Made by a program: the position numbers and the translations under genes. A stretch of 64,000 bases of DNA from Phycisphaerales bacterium (GTDB taxonomy: Bacteria; Planctomycetota; Phycisphaerae; Phycisphaerales; SM1A02): assembly GCA_022446795.1 (NCBI GenBank), contig JAKVBX010000002.1, positions 51,881-115,880 on the forward strand, given 5' to 3'. A model generated the notes under the pieces. The model searched no databases. It was not told the origin of the DNA and was given only the letters and a program-made list of their open reading frames with translations. Positions 16,790-28,200 of this stretch are shown one piece after another; the stretch's first letter is position 1; each line of letters begins with the position of its first letter.

Positions 16790-18508
16790 TCAGTTCGCCA
16801 TTGCAGCCTGCTGCCGCTTCTTGGCCCGGAGTGCATCATCCATGGCTTCCATCATGCCTGCGAAGTCGCCAATGTTCATGTTGATGACGCACTGGCCGCC
16901 CTTGGACATGGACGTGCACTTCGCATCGAACAGGACGGGGTCGCCCGCAGGCGTTCCATCGGGAATCTCACGCATGAAGTCCTTGTCCGCCTGCAGGGCA
17001 GGAACGGTATGCAGGAATGACAGCACGTCACCGATCATCTGACGCATGTCCATCATCATCACCATGGTCGGTGAGCCCTCTGACGTGGAGATCAGGGCAT
17101 CGAGGGTGTTCGGGTCCCCGTCGTACCGGCCGCTGAGGATCTGCTTGGCGCGACCGATGGCCTGGCCATAGCGTCCAATCACGATGGCCATCTTGTCACC
17201 CTGGTGCAGGTAGCGGATCTGCAAGCCGACATCACCACCCATCATGGCTTTGACAACGGACTCGATCATGGCCATCTCCTGCTTACCCATCGCTGGAACA
17301 CCGAAGCTCGACATCATCTTCTCTGCATCGATCTTCAGGGCGTACCCCGTTCCGCTGGCATCCACGAGTTTCAGGTTCGAAACCTCGAAGCCAAGACCAG
17401 CATCGGAGAGCGCGGTCAGTGCCTCATTGGTGTCCTTGAGGTAGGCCTCCGGATCACTGACATTCATCATCTGGAGACACCAGAGTCCGGTCTTGTCGAT
17501 GCCCATGGACATGCCCATGGAACTGTCGATGACGCCCATCGTCACCCGGGCGAGATCGAAGATCTTCTTCATGGCATCCTGGGTCGCGGCCGGGAGATTG
17601 GGGCTCTGGAAGCCCTCCTGCATGGACATCATGCATTCCAGCATGCTCTTGCTCATGGCCGCGGACATCGCGGACTTGGGCATCATGACACCGGTGTACT
17701 TGGCCAGGTCAGCCGATCCGGTGGCCTTGTCGGCCGGATTGGTCAGCACCCAGCGAACCGTCGTCTCGACGAACTTGCCATTGAAGGTCATGGCCATGTC
17801 CCAGGACTGGAACATGCCCATCAGGGTCTTGATCTGGGCCATCGCCTGCTTCAACTGGGCCTGCATGGCCTGGGCCTGGGGATCCTGCCCGGGGCCACCC
17901 ATGCCGCCGGCCATCGCCATCATCATGTCGATCATCGGACCGTACTGCTTGACGAAGGTCGCCTGGTCGAAGCTGATGGAAATGTCGCCCGCGGGAACAT
18001 TCTGCAGCAGCGTGTCGCTGGCGCCCATGGGCATGCTCGCAGGAACATCCGTGACCATCACCAGGGAACTTCCTTCGATCGGCACGACCCGGCCGTTGGG
18101 CATCGAGGTCTTGAGCCCGGTGCGATCACTCTTCACACCGACCATAATGGTGATTGCCGGGTTGCCCATCGGGCCCGTCGGGCCGGTGGCCACGGCGACC
18201 GCGGCCGGTGCATCCATGTCCAGTTGAACCGGCGCACCGGTCTCGTGCTGGAACATGTCCATGCTCATCATCTGGGGCGCCATCTGAACCATCATCCCGA
18301 ACTGGGGATTGATCGACGCACCCGTTCCACTGACGGCATTCAGCAGCTTCTGCATCGACGGCGCGTAGACCAGAAGGAACGCATCCTTCGGAACGTGCTT
18401 GCGAATCTCAGCCGGGATCTCGATGGATGTCTGGGCCGAGGCCACGGGACTCAGGATCCCGATGATGGCGATCACCATCGCCCCGATACACGTTCGAACA
18501 GCAGTCAT
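16790..18508 (-). CDS. exported Met-rich protein of unknown function
   Basis: 572 residues with a clear signal peptide (AMVIAIIGILSPVASAQ). The start of the mature protein (IPAEIRKHVPKDAFLLVYAPSMQKLL) resembles the opening of DUF3352-like exported proteins that read 'P.da..y.......l'. It is strikingly rich in Met, with clusters such as MMVQMAPQMMSMDMF and MMMAMAGGMGG. No enzyme motifs are seen. Met clusters may bind copper or soak up oxidants, but that is a guess. It is probably monocistronic, with a hairpin terminator at its 3' end. Start ATG at 18508; a 150-base space separates it from the lipoprotein gene. Confidence 0.78.
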   Translation of the reverse strand: MTAVRTCIGAMVIAIIGILSPVASAQTSIEIPAEIRKHVPKDAFLLVYAPSMQKLLNAVSGTGASINPQFGMMVQMAPQMMSMDMFQHETGAPVQLDMDAPAAVAVATGPTGPMGNPAITIMVGVKSDRTGLKTSMPNGRVVPIEGSSLVMVTDVPASMPMGASDTLLQNVPAGDISISFDQATFVKQYGPMIDMMMAMAGGMGGPGQDPQAQAMQAQLKQAMAQIKTLMGMFQSWDMAMTFNGKFVETTVRWVLTNPADKATGSADLAKYTGVMMPKSAMSAAMSKSMLECMMSMQEGFQSPNLPAATQDAMKKIFDLARVTMGVIDSSMGMSMGIDKTGLWCLQMMNVSDPEAYLKDTNEALTALSDAGLGFEVSNLKLVDASGTGYALKIDAEKMMSSFGVPAMGKQEMAMIESVVKAMMGGDVGLQIRYLHQGDKMAIVIGRYGQAIGRAKQILSGRYDGDPNTLDALISTSEGSPTMVMMMDMRQMIGDVLSFLHTVPALQADKDFMREIPDGTPAGDPVLFDAKCTSMSKGGQCVINMNIGDFAGMMEAMDDALRAKKRQQAAMAN

Positions 18509-18659
18509 GGCAGTGCTCCTTGGGTACTTCTCTTCCGATCGGATGATGCGCTTCCCGGGTCGTTCCCGAGTTGATCACTCGTCGCGACCAGGCGCGAGGA
18601 GCAATTCTACCGAATCACGTGATTGATCACCACTGGCCGACGTGGCCCCAGGGAAGGGC

Positions 18660-19211
18660 CTAGCTGGCATCCCCGAGGCGAACCAGCCGCTGATCCGGCC
18701 GACAGGACACGGGAGGCCCCCCATCGGCGGGCTGGAACCACCCCCGGATATTGACGACCAGCGAGGGCAGTGGTTCATTCCGAACGTCGCGGACATCCAG
18801 TTTGAACCGATACCCGGGCAGTCCGAACATCGTCGGGCCTTCGGACGCCTGAACCTCGGCTGACGTGAATCGCCAGATCATCGGCGGGAACGAGCCGCCC
18901 TCGTCGCGGGTCATGGGAATCGCTTCGAACACGAATTCGCCCGGAACGATGACGGGCTCCGGCCGAGGTTCGGCAAAGAGCACGACCGAGACACTGATGA
19001 TGTCCGCCTGGCCGTCGCCCTCGACATCCTCCGCCTTGGGCCCCACGATCAGCGTCATTCGATTGGGACGGGCATCCCGGATGACCTTCATGATCTCGGG
19101 CTTGGGACGGGGTGGCGTGAGACGCCGCGGGGTGGTCCGCTGGGTCTCCTCGCATCCGACCAGCACCGTCACGGCCGAGAGCGCTACCGCCAACGCGAGG
19201 CTCCGAATCAC
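18660..19211 (-). CDS. lipoprotein coupled to the giant secretin gene, pilotin candidate
   Basis: 183 residues beginning with a lipoprotein signal (LALAVALSAVTVLVGC, lipobox LVGC, Cys at residue 20). The mature part has a Pro/Arg-rich linker, then a beta-rich domain (VEGDGQADIISVSVVLF, RFKLDVRDV, SLVVNIRGWF). No family recognised. Its GTG start overlaps the gspD stop as GTGA (19208-19211), so the two are translated together. Secretins often need a small outer-membrane lipoprotein (pilotin) for insertion and assembly. By position this is the best candidate, but sequence similarity to known pilotins is not evident. Confidence 0.75.
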   Translation of the reverse strand: MIRSLALAVALSAVTVLVGCEETQRTTPRRLTPPRPKPEIMKVIRDARPNRMTLIVGPKAEDVEGDGQADIISVSVVLFAEPRPEPVIVPGEFVFEAIPMTRDEGGSFPPMIWRFTSAEVQASEGPTMFGLPGYRFKLDVRDVRNEPLPSLVVNIRGWFQPADGGPPVSCRPDQRLVRLGDAS

Positions 19212-22200
19212 TCGTCACCCCGTGGCGAATCCGATTCACCGGCATCCTTCGGCGGAACCAGCCCCTCGGTCTCATCCGCTTCCATGAGGTCCTTCAACTC
19301 GAGTCGGTAATTGTCTCGCTTGAAGATGCCCTCCCGCTCCAACTGACCGGCCTTGATCTTGTCGCGGAGGTTCTCAGGCAACGGAAGCGTGTCGATCTGC
19401 GCGGTCGTCAGGTCGTCGATCCGGCTCCTGTCGGCGGGACTCGTGATGACGTGAGGTGTCAGGACGATGATCAACTCCGTCCGCCTCAGATCCTGCCGCT
19501 CGCCGCGGAACAGGAATCCGATCAGGGGGAGATCCCCGAGCAGTGGAATCGACTCCTCGGTGTACTCGTAGCTCTCCTCGATCAGGCCGCCCAGGATGAT
19601 CGTCTGCCCATCCGCGACGGTGACCGTCGTGTCCGCCGTCCGCTGGAGGATCCGGGGCGTCTGCACGCCGACCGCCGGCTCATCCGTCTGATCCAGGACC
19701 CGGGACAGGGTCGGGTTCACGTCGAGTCGAACGAAGCCGTCGGGATTGATCGATGGCGTGACGTTCAGGAGGACACCCGTTTCCTTGGCCTCCAGTGGAA
19801 CACTGATGACACCGGTGTCGAAGGTCTGGGAGGACGTGGGCACGTAGATCGTCTCGCCCACGTTGATCGTCGCCTGCTCGTTGTTCGCCGTCATGATGGA
19901 CGGATTGCTCAGGAGATTGAAGCGCCCCTGCGTCTCCAGCGCCTTGAGCATCACGTCGAAATCACTGGAGGCAACCGTCAATGTCGGTGCGCCCATGGCC
20001 ATCGAGCCCACGAGATCGTAGACGCCTCCCAGTGATACGGTTCCGATCGAACCAGAAGCGTCCACGCTGACACCCCAGTCGAAGCCACCCTCGAGCGTGA
20101 CCTCCGCCAGCATCAGCTGGATGAGCACCTGTGGCGGGTCAACATCCAGTTGCTGGATGACGGATTCGATCCGCTCCATGTAGCGAGGGCTTGTCGAAAC
20201 GAGAACCGTGTTCGACTTCTGGTCGCCGCGGATGGTGATCTCACGTTCCAGCAAGCGAGCGGCCGACCCCAGTTGGTCGCCGCCGAGTGTCTGAACAAGC
20301 TTCCGCTGTTCTTCCTCGACGAACTCGCCAAGAACCGTAGCAACGTTCTCGGCGGTGGCATTGCGGAGCTGGTACACGATGGTCTCGCGCTCATTGGCCT
20401 CCAGCTCGTCGAGTTCCGTCACGACCTCTTCGACCAGTTCCAGGTAGGCCGGACTGCCCGAGACGAGCAGGCTGTTGGTTCGGCTGTCCACCGTGATCGC
20501 CAACTGCTGCCGCGGATCCGGAACGGCCGTCAGTTCCGTCCCGCCCACGACGTTCTCCGCCATGGGCGCCAGGCCCTCGGCGACGGGCATCACACCAGCC
20601 AACTGATCGCGTGGCTTGAGGACGAGCAGGTCCTCGCCTTCATCGAGACGGAAGAGATCCATCAGGACCTCTCGCATCGCCATGGCGTCGGCATTCTTCA
20701 ACTTGAAGATCCGGATGTTCTTGGAGCCCTCGGAGGAATCGTCGAGGTCGCGGATCATGCGACCGATCAGTTCCATGGATTCACGAGGTGCCCGGACGAT
20801 GACCGTGTTGGTCCGAATGTCCGGCGTGAGGCTGATGGACTCCCGCAACGCGGCACTCACCTGGAATTCGGTGTCGCCGATGGCGTCCTCGATTTCCCGG
20901 ACGTACCGAAGCACGGTGGTCTGCTGTGTCGTCCGCCGCCTGGCACCGATGCCACGGCCGGAAAGGACGTCCTCGATCAGCCGGACCGTCTCCAGCGAGT
21001 TGGCGGACTTCAGCGGGAAGTGCCGGATCTCGATCACGAAGGCGGGCTTGGCACCGTCAAGGCGAACGACCAGGCTGCGCAGCGCGGCGATGTCCGACTG
21101 CGGCGCGCTGATCAGGATCGAATTGAGCCGGGGCTCCGCGGACACGCGGACCGTTCCAGACCCACGGTTCCGGTTGGCTTCCTCGACGTACAGATCATTC
21201 AGTACCCCCACGAGTTCCTCGGCGGAACTGCCCCGGAGCGCCAGCACCTCGAACTCCCGACCGGCCGTCGTGTCCGCCTCGGCCTGAACCAGCAGGGCCA
21301 CCATCTCCCGGACGATGACCAGGTTCTCCTGGCTTGCCGCAACGATGAGACTGTTACTCGCGGATTCCGCCGTCACCGAGACGCGATCGGAGGCGGTCGC
21401 GGCCTCACCGAGAGACTGCTGGCGATCACGCATCAACTGCTGCAGGCGAGGGGCCAGTCGATCGGCATTGGAGCCGGAAGCCACGGGGACCACGTGAAGA
21501 TCAACGGCCTGGGCGATGGGCGTTGCCATCAGCTGCTTGACCAGTTCCTGGATCGAGGCCAGGTCCTCCGGATCCGCGGAAACAAGCAGGCTGCTCGTCC
21601 GGGGATCCGTCAGGATCAACGGCTGACGCCGGTTCTTGAGTTGGCCGGGCATGTCCGCGTACCGACGTTCCATGATTGCGTTGATGGCGGAGGCGAGGCG
21701 ATCCGGGTTGGAATCCCCCACGCCGACGACTTCGACGAGAGCATTCTCCAGGACGTTGGCCTCGTCCATCTGCTCGACGAGCATCTGGATGACGTCGTAC
21801 GACTCGTTGCCCGCGGCGATGACGAGCGTGTTGGTGCGATCATCCGGGATGATCGTGGCCCGTTGCAGATCAGCCGTCTCGGGCTCGACCAGCCGCAGTC
21901 GCTCCACGCGGGCATCCATCAGTCGCTGCACGACGTCTGCCAGGCGTGCGGCCGATGCGTGAGTGACCGACAGTCGACGGATTTCCTGCAAGTCAGCATT
22001 CATTTCCGTATCGAGGGCTTCGAGCAGACTCTCGACGATCGCGAAGCTCCGGGCACTTGTCGTCACGACCAGTGCATTCGTTCGTTCATCGGACTGGATG
22101 ATGACCCGATCTTCCTTGCGGATCACACCGGAAGAGACCTGCTCACGGAACAGCAACTCGATCGTCGTCGACAATCGTGCCGCAGACGCATGCTCCACCG

Positions 22201-25200
22201 GGTAGATGCGAACCGTCGAGGCCGGCGAAGCCGCCTCGACGTCCAGCATGGCAACCAGTTCGCTCACGAGGTCGAGATTGACCGGGGTGCCCACGAGCAT
22301 CAAGGCCCGCATCTGCGACTGGGGCTCGATGATCAACTGGTGCATGGGCTGGAACACCTGCGACTCGATGACGCGGGACGTTTCCATTCGGGCCATGCGG
22401 AGCCGTCCAACCTGGCGCTGCAGGGGACCTGCCTGGGGCAGGTCCGTGGCGCCCTCGACCAGGACACGGTTCAACGTCTGGGCAATGTCCTCGGCATCGG
22501 CCCAGGTCAACGAGACCAATCGAGGCTCGACCCAACCGGCCTGAAGATCGGAGTCCAATCGTTCCGAAATCACCTCGACGGCGGCGACCGAATCTTCCTT
22601 GCCCGCGATCACCACGGTGTTGGTTCGATCGTCAACGGCGATGGCGACCTCATCGAGCAGCGCCCGCCCAAGCGTTCCGGCCGGAACACCGGCCACGTCG
22701 CCACCGGGCACATTGCCAAGCGCCTTGCCTTCTTCGAAGAGCGTCCGGATGATCCGGGCGAAGTCCTCCGCGGGGATGTTCTCCAGCGGGAACATGCGGA
22801 CAATGACCGTATCGGTCACGGGAAGCTGGTCGAGGATGCCGACCAGGTCCACCACGGCCGAGACGTTTGCACGGGTCGAGCTCACGAGCAGGGCATTGCG
22901 GGTCTCGTGCGCAATCACGCGGATGGGTTGCGTGAGGTCCAGTCCCAGGTCCGATTGGTTGATGCCGTCCTGCTTGACGCTGAGCCGGCGAATCTGCTCC
23001 TGCACGGCCTTGGCCATCGGCGTATCAACCTGCTGCGCTCCCGGCGAGAGGATCTCGGACAGCAGGTCCGCGATGACGTCCGCTTCCGCGTTGCGGAGCA
23101 GCACGACCCGCATCTCCGCGGTGGCCAGTTCCGGCTCGGCATCCAACGCCTTGAAGATTCCGGTGATCGTCTTCTCATCCGCGGGCGAGGCCACGACGAC
23201 GACGGCCCGGCGGCCCCGCATCGGTGACACCCGGATGGGTTCACCCAGCAGCCGCATCACGGACCCCTCGTCCTGTGGCTTGTCCAGGCCGATGGTACGA
23301 ATCACGCGAATCGCTTCCTGCGGATCGACGTGTTCCAACTCGATGATGAAGATGCCCAGCCCCGAGGCGGGTGCCAGGTCATCCAGTTGCAGAACGGTGT
23401 CCTTGATTTCCTCGACCAGTTCCGCGGTCGCCGCAACGACGAGGCTGTTCGTCGCCGAGTCCACTTCCACCTGCAGGGCCGCATCAAGCGCCTCTGCACG
23501 GGTTTCGTAGGTGCCGCGAATCGCATCAGCGACCCGGGCGGCGGGTGCGTTCTCCAGGCGAATGACATGGACCCCCATGCCGCCATCGTCACCGTGATCC
23601 TCGATGGCCTTGGCCAACGCCATGATCTGGAGGAAGTCCGCCTCCGGTGCCCGGACGATGAGCGTCGACGATTCGACATCACCGACGATTCGCAGGTTGA
23701 CCCGGCCCTCGCGGCCCGGGGTCTCGTACAACGTCCGAACCGACTCGGCCAGTTGCTCGGGGTTGGCCGTTCGAACCGGGATCACCCGGGCCGGCGGCAA
23801 GCCGGCGTGATCCGCCTTGTCCAGTTGGGCCACGATCGTCTCGATCTTGAGCAGGGTCTTGCGCGACGCCGACACGACGACGGAGTTGGTCAGCGGTTCG
23901 GCCGACGCCCGCACCCAGTCCTCGGCCTGGACCAGGACGGTCGGTGTCTCGACGTCCTGCCGCGACCCTTCGCGACCATTGCCGCCGCGATTGTTTTCCG
24001 GGGCCTTCTGTCCACCACGCCGAACCTGCTGCTGGAAGGCATCGTTGATCGCCCTCGCCACGGAAACCGCATCCGCATAGGTCAACGGGATGACCTTCAA
24101 CTGCAGCGCAGCATCGTATTCCTCGGCATCCAGTTCCTTGATCAGGGCGTTCAGCGCCTCCCACTCCTGCTCCTCGGCGGAGATCACGAGGCTGTTGGTC
24201 GCGGGATCGGCCACGATCCGGACATTCAGCTTGGAGGGCGTATCCGCATCAAGCGCCAGCGGTCCGTAGAAGACCGTCAGGGCCTGGCGAACCTTCTCCG
24301 CCTCGGCAAACTCCAGCGGGATGAACTTCGTGCTTCGATCCACCGATGACGGCTGATCGAACTCGTCCACGATCATCTCGATCTGCTTGAACTGATCCGG
24401 CGTCGCCGAAACGATCAGTTGGTTCTCCATCCGGTTGTAGGTCACGCGCGGACTGGGGTCCCCCATCGTCGGAAGAATGTCATACAGGTTCCAACGGACA
24501 TCCTCCGCCAGGGCGTGCTCCAGTTGGAAGATCCGGTACTCGACCTGGACGGCCGCCGGTTCTTCATCCAACTGTCGAATGAGCGCCTCGATGACCGGCA
24601 GGGAATCCTCGGTCGCCGTGACCACCAGGCTGTTCGAGCGGGCATCCGCCACGACACGGGCATGCACTTCAACCGCCGGCTGATCCGGCTCAAGCCGAAC
24701 CGCGACACCTCGCGCCTCGCCCGAGTCGTCCAGTTGCAGGGTCTCTCGCAGGATGTCGACCACATCACCGGCTCTTGCACCGTCCAGTGCAAAGGTACGG
24801 ATGATGGTCTCGTCTTCCGCTGCGCGGGTGTCCAACTGGGCGATGAGTGCTCGCACCTGCTCCAGCTCCCGGGTCGGGGCATTGAGAACCAGGCTCCGGG
24901 TCTGCGGCACCGTGGTCACCATGACCTGATTCGCACCGCGGCGACCGAACTGCTCCCGCAGGATGCCGGCGATCACCGCGACCTCGCCGTCCTTGATCGT
25001 GACGATCTCGATCGTGCGATCACCGGAGGCGTCCTCGACATCCACCTTGCTGATGATGTCCTTGAGCAGTGGAAGTTCATCCGCCGGACCCGAGAGAATG
25101 ATGCTGTTGGAGGTCCGGCTCGCGATCACCATCGTGCCGCTGTCACTTCCACTGGCATCATCGCGTTGGCGGACGAAACGCTCGAGAATGTTCTCCAGCT

Positions 25201-28200
25201 CGGCGGCCTCTGCGTACTTCACCGGCAGCACGAGGACGTCAGCAGACGATCCCGCCAGTTCCAATTCCAGTTCGTCAACCAGTGCCGCAATGGCCGCGTG
25301 CTTGGCGGCGGGAGCCGCCACGATCAGTGCCCGCCGGGGCTCATCGGCCATCACATCGACATCCGTTGACGTCGGCGGCTGCCACCAGCGACGCGTTCCC
25401 GTGCCGTGCAACCCCTCGACGACGTCCTCGAGCATCTGCACCGGGACGTTCTCGACGCGATAGACCTTGAGCGTCCGCTCCGCATCCGCGGACTTCTCCG
25501 CATCCATGATGTCCACGATCCGCTCGACCATCTCGACCGAGTTGGGCGTACCCGAGACGATCAGGGCATTGAGTCGGCTGTCCGGGTAGATCGCCATGCG
25601 ACCCTGCAGTTGCCGACGGGATTCGCTGGCGTACCACCACGGGCTCTGGCCGGTTTCCAACTGAGCCACCATCTCCTGGACGGTCTCGGCAATCTCGGCG
25701 GCGTTGGCGTTCTCCAGCGGGATCGCCCGGATGTCGAGCGACTCGGCGGCCTGCGGACTGTCGAACTGCTTGACCAGTTTCTCCACCTGGTCGAAATCCT
25801 CGTCCGAGGCCGAGACCAGGAGCAGCCTGGTCGCGGGGTTCCCGACAATGGTCACTCGTCGGCCCGCTTCGCGTGCTCGATTGCCACCAGCGCGACCGAG
25901 TCGTGCCCGGTCATCGAACAACCGCTGGAGGGACTCGGCGATCTGCATCACGTCGGCCCGCTCCACGGTCAGGGTCCGGACATCAAAGTCGTTGGTCGGG
26001 TCGCGATCAATCTCCGCAAGGACCAGGTTGATCTCGTCCATGGTGCCCTTGTCGGCGCGGACCAGGATGGTCCCCGAGGCATCGTCCGCAACGATCACGG
26101 CGGACAGTCGGCGGGCCGGGTTCACACCGAAGACGACCTCGTCCAGCAGCTTGGCGGCACGCGACGGTGTCGCTGATTTCAGAACCACTGATCGCAATGG
26201 CAGCGAAGCGTCCTTGACCGGCTGGTCAAGCTGCTCCAGGAGTTGCTCGACTTCCTTGAGATGCTGCGGCGATGCGGTCACCAGGAGCATGTTGGTGCGC
26301 TGGTCGGCTCCGAACTCCGGCTCCATGAACTGCTGGCCACTCGTCGACCGACGCTGGTCTCGATGCCGGGCTCGGAAGATCCGGCCAAGGGTGTTGCCCA
26401 GTTCGGCCGCGCGAGCATGATTGACCTTGAACAGCTTCAGCGTGGCCACCTGGGACACCGGAGACTGGTCGATCAGTTCAATGAACTTGTCGATGAACTC
26501 GACAGCCTCGGACGGCGCCATCACGATGATGGCATTGCTTGCTCCGTCACCGATGACCGAGACCATGTCCGGTCGGAAGATCGCCTCGACCGCCGTCTCG
26601 TCACCGAGCGTTCGCAACGCCAATGATCGCATCCGCGAGGCCTGCTGCCCGCGACGGCGGGCGTCACCCTGGAGCAGCCCCTGGACGCTTCGCACGGCCT
26701 GGTCGCTCGAGATGGATGACAGCGGGTAGGACTTGACGACCGTTGCTCCACCAGCACTCCCCCGGGCCAGCGCACTGATGAGATCACCGATCATCCTGAA
26801 GTCCGCATCGTTGCAGACCAGGACCAGGGCATTGTCCCGCTCGTCAGCGACGACCGAGGTTCGCTTCAGGAGATCGCCCCGGGTACCACCCGGGGGGCTC
26901 ATCTGGTTCATCGTCTGGCGAAGCATCTGGGCCAGTGACGCGGCATCAGCGGATCCGCCCAGTTCAATCCGGCGAACCGTGCCCGCGGCTGCGGGCATCT
27001 GCTGAACAAGTTGTTCCAGGACGGCACGAGCCCGCTTGACCGCTCGATCCGAGCCGACGATCACCAGGCTGTTCGTTGCCGGATCAACCGCAACGGAGAT
27101 ATCCGGCTCCACGTCCGCGGCCTCCTGGAAGGTCGTCCGGAACGACCAGGTCCCCAGGGCCATCGACAGCAGGGAAAGGTGAAGTGGACGAGGGCCGATA
27201 CGGCCCTGGTCGGAGGTGTCCTCCCTGGAAGGCGAGTGCAGCAGGTCTTCCAGTTTGATGACCTCGACTCGACTACCGCCACCACGATCGAGCATCCGTC
27301 GGAGGGACTCAGCGACGTCGGCGGCGGACCCTCGAGCGGGGTCGATCGGGACGAGGTGAACCTGTCGACTGGTCCCCAGCGTTGCGGCATCGACATCGCG
27401 GACAACGTCTCGAATCCGGGACAGTTGGTTCTCGTCGCCACGCACGAGCAGGGTGTTGCTCGAGCCATCAACGCGAACCGTGGGCGGATCGGCGGTTCCC
27501 GACTCGGCGAACAGCGCGTCCAGGCTGGCCGCCAGCTCGCGGGCATCGGCATTGCGGACCTGCATCACGGCCACGCGACGAAGCGCCGCCGTATGAACCG
27601 TTGATGGATCCACATCCAGTTGCGAGACCATCTGCTCGGCCACCGCCAGGATCGCTGGTGTCGCCGCAACGACCACGGCATTCAGACGCGGATCCGCAAC
27701 GACCCGGACGTCATTCGCCTCGGGCATCGGCACGCCGCGGCGGGAACTGAACCAGGCCATGTTGGGGTCGACATCTTCAACGAGCAGCTGTTCGACGATG
27801 GGCGCGACACGTTCCGCTCTGGCGTGCTGAAGGTAGACGGTTCGAACCTGCGTCTGGTCCGGCGCCAGTCCGTCATCGAGACGGGCCACGAGGCCGCGGA
27901 GATCATCGATCTGTTGCGGTGTGCCCGTAACAATGATGGCATTGCCCGACGGCTGGGCCGATACGGCTGGCCGGGGTTCGCCGGGACGCAGACGGGCCCT
28001 CGCCTCGATCGACTCATTGAGCGTCTTGGCGACCTCGGTGGCCTGGGCCTGCTGCAGCGCGATGACCTGAACGTCGATCGCGGTGGCGTTTTCCATCGGG
28101 CGGTCCAACTCATCCAGCAGGTCCTTCGCGATTGCGACAACCGGCGCCGGAGCGCTGATGATGATCCGATTCGCCGGGGCATCCACGGTGACGTTGGGCT

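Noticed and set aside
17366-17385. GGTTCGAAACC resembling a tRNA T-arm
   Set aside because: It lies within the Met-rich gene and no acceptor, D or anticodon arms can be folded around it.
20150-23227. Open reading frame of 1025 codons on the plus strand inside the giant secretin gene
   Set aside because: Its sequence is His/Arg/Asp/Gly-rich with no domain pattern, while the minus-strand frame has about 47 recognisable modules. High GC content makes such antisense frames common.
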